Below, piece after piece: positions 62,912 through 64,000 of a stretch of 64,000 bases of DNA (position 1 is its first letter; each line of letters opens with the position of its first letter). Both the position numbers and the translations under genes were made by a program. The stretch is from Kitasatospora sp. SUK 42. Lineage in GTDB: Bacteria > Actinomycetota > Actinomycetes > Streptomycetales > Streptomycetaceae. Under the pieces are notes generated by a model that did not search any database, had not been told where the DNA came from, and saw only the letters and a list, made by a program, of their open reading frames with translations. The stretch lies in contig NZ_LFMD02000002.1 of the NCBI RefSeq assembly GCF_015776785.2, positions 770,916-834,915 on the forward strand, given 5' to 3'.

Positions 62912-62957
62912 CGCACCGACCGGCCGCCTCCCCGAGGGGCGGCGGCCGGTCGGTGCG
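62912..62957 (-). terminator. Terminator after glgP
   Basis: Perfect 17-bp inverted repeat (62912-62928 with 62941-62957), 12-nt loop that can itself pair CCCC with GGGG, 3 nt beyond the glgP stop codon. Confidence 0.82.
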
Positions 62958-62960
62958 GCG

Positions 62961-64000
62961 TCAGCGCAGCAGCCCCGCGTCCATCCCCGCCGACTCGGCC
63001 GGGAGGGCGACCAGCCCCGGCTCGGCCGGGGAGGCCAGCCGGGGGTGCGCGGGCAGCACCCGCACGGTGTAGCCGAACGGGCCGGTGCGGCAGAGCTCCA
63101 GCGAGCCCTCGTAGCGGGTGCGGCCGTCCAGGTCCGGGCCGCCGACGGGCTTGAGGGCGAGCAGGCGGGCGTCCGAGATGCCGTCCGTCTCGTCCACCCG
63201 GCCGGAGACCACCTGCACCTCGACGTCGCCCGGCTCCAGCGCCCCGAGCGCGACCAGCACCCGCAGCGCCAGCGAGTCGCCCAGCTCCTGCGCCTCGGTC
63301 GGGCAGTCCGCCTCGACGTGCTCGACCCGCACGGCCGGCCAGCCGTCCCGGACCTTCGCCTTCCAGGCCGCCAGCTCCCGCGCCGGCGCGTGCCGGCCCA
63401 CCGCCAGCTCCCGCTGGGCCAGCGCCGCCGGGGCGTACAGCCGCTCGACGTACTCGCGGACCATCCGCCCGGCCAGCACCTTGGGCCCGAGGGTGACGAG
63501 GGTGTGCCGGACCATGGCGATCCAGCGGTGCGGCAGCCCGTCGCCGTCGCGGTCGTAGAACCGGGCGGCGACCTGCTCCTCGATCAGGTCGTACAGCGCG
63601 GCGGCCTCGATGTCGTCGCGCCGCTCGGCCTCGCTGCTCTCCGGGTCGAGCACGCCGCCGGCCTCGTCGGCGGTGGGGATCGCCCAGCCGTTCTGGCCGT
63701 CGTACCACTCGTCCCACCAGCCGTCCAGGACGGACAGGTTGAGGCAGCCGTTGAGTGCGGCCTTCATCCCGGAGGTGCCGCAGGCCTCCAGCGGCCGCAG
63801 CGGGTTGTTCAGCCAGACGTCGCAGCCCGGGTAGAGGCGCTGGGCCATCGCCATGTCGTAGTCCGGCAGGAAGACGATCCGGTGCCGCACCGCCGGGTCG
63901 TCGGCGAAGGCGACCATCTGCTGGATCAGCCGCTTGCCGCCGTCGTCGGCCGGGTGGGCCTTGCCGGCCACCACGATCTGCACCGGCCGGGTCGGGTGCA
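62961..64000 (-). CDS. glgP: Alpha-glucan (glycogen/maltodextrin) phosphorylase, 5' end outside window
   Basis: The last 346 codons are visible; the gene enters from the right edge. It phosphorolyses alpha-1,4 glucans to glucose-1-phosphate. The PLP site region is intact: NNPLRPLEACGTSGMKAALNG, read as EACGTSGMKA with the PLP-binding lysine. Before it, IVVAGKAHPADD and VFLPDYDMAMAQ match the family. The C-terminal 200 residues (from about HRWIAMVRHTLVTLGPKV) follow the short actinobacterial phosphorylase type. Together with glgX it covers glycogen breakdown. Confidence 0.93.
   Translation of the reverse strand, partial: HPTRPVQIVVAGKAHPADDGGKRLIQQMVAFADDPAVRHRIVFLPDYDMAMAQRLYPGCDVWLNNPLRPLEACGTSGMKAALNGCLNLSVLDGWWDEWYDGQNGWAIPTADEAGGVLDPESSEAERRDDIEAAALYDLIEEQVAARFYDRDGDGLPHRWIAMVRHTLVTLGPKVLAGRMVREYVERLYAPAALAQRELAVGRHAPARELAAWKAKVRDGWPAVRVEHVEADCPTEAQELGDSLALRVLVALGALEPGDVEVQVVSGRVDETDGISDARLLALKPVGGPDLDGRTRYEGSLELCRTGPFGYTVRVLPAHPRLASPAEPGLVALPAESAGMDAGLLR

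Overview
The window is a GC-rich actinobacterial chromosome segment. The gene families, gene order, frequent GTG starts and GGAGG-type ribosome binding sites point to a Streptomycetaceae member (Streptomyces or Kitasatospora). Most of it looks like ordinary chromosomal core: gatCAB, ligA, mnmA with a cysteine desulfurase, the glycine/serine genes and the glycogen genes. No rRNA, tRNA, CRISPR array or complete insertion sequence was seen. Function calls come from reading motifs; no database search was run.

Layout. 1-5.6 kb: a membrane PAS-GGDEF protein cut by the left edge, a large ATP-binding LuxR regulator and a 52-residue protein. 5.7-9.5 kb: the gatC-gatA-gatB amidotransferase operon with a small membrane protein coupled between gatA and gatB. 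9.7-11.5 kb: a second c-di-GMP protein (GGDEF-EAL). 11.8-16.4 kb: a leftward run LOG protein, SDR, short MetE-like protein, ligA. 16.5-16.7 kb: a MITE-like element directly before a methyltransferase and membrane-protein pair. 18.3-23.5 kb: secreted hydrolase, mnmA, cysteine desulfurase, IclR regulator, TRIC-like channel. 23.6-29.7 kb: a five-gene oligopeptide ABC importer. 30.2-32.0 kb: two SseB-like proteins. 32.3-37.2 kb: a tandem glycine riboswitch followed by gcvT, gcvH, glyA and sdaA, which together convert glycine to serine and then to pyruvate. 37.3-40.7 kb: a three-gene set of unknown function in which the first two genes share a repeated glycine-rich motif. 40.7-43.8 kb: a TetR regulator divergent from a flavin reductase and MFS exporter, with a strong palindromic operator region. 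43.8-47.0 kb: a P-loop kinase-like protein, an EamA transporter and a secreted trypsin-like protease. 47.1-52.1 kb: a more accessory-looking stretch with HATPase/XRE/DUF397 genes, a winged-helix and zinc-ribbon protein, and an apparent toxin-antitoxin-chaperone module. 52.3-54.9 kb: two paralogous lipoprotein L,D-transpeptidases. 55.2-64 kb: glgX, a family 2B encapsulin shell protein, a heterodimeric ABC exporter and the 3' part of glgP.

Most notable systems: (i) the paired genes at 37.3-39.6 kb, whose shared motif (one copy at the end of a membrane protein, two copies in its partner) resembles amyloid-type signalling motifs; (ii) the HigB-like toxin, XRE antitoxin and SecB-like chaperone at 49.9-51.2 kb; (iii) a family 2B encapsulin shell gene without a recognisable cargo gene in the window; (iv) the riboswitch-led glycine/serine cluster. 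Several intergenic tandem repeats (8, 23 and 28 nt units) and many strong hairpins are also recorded.
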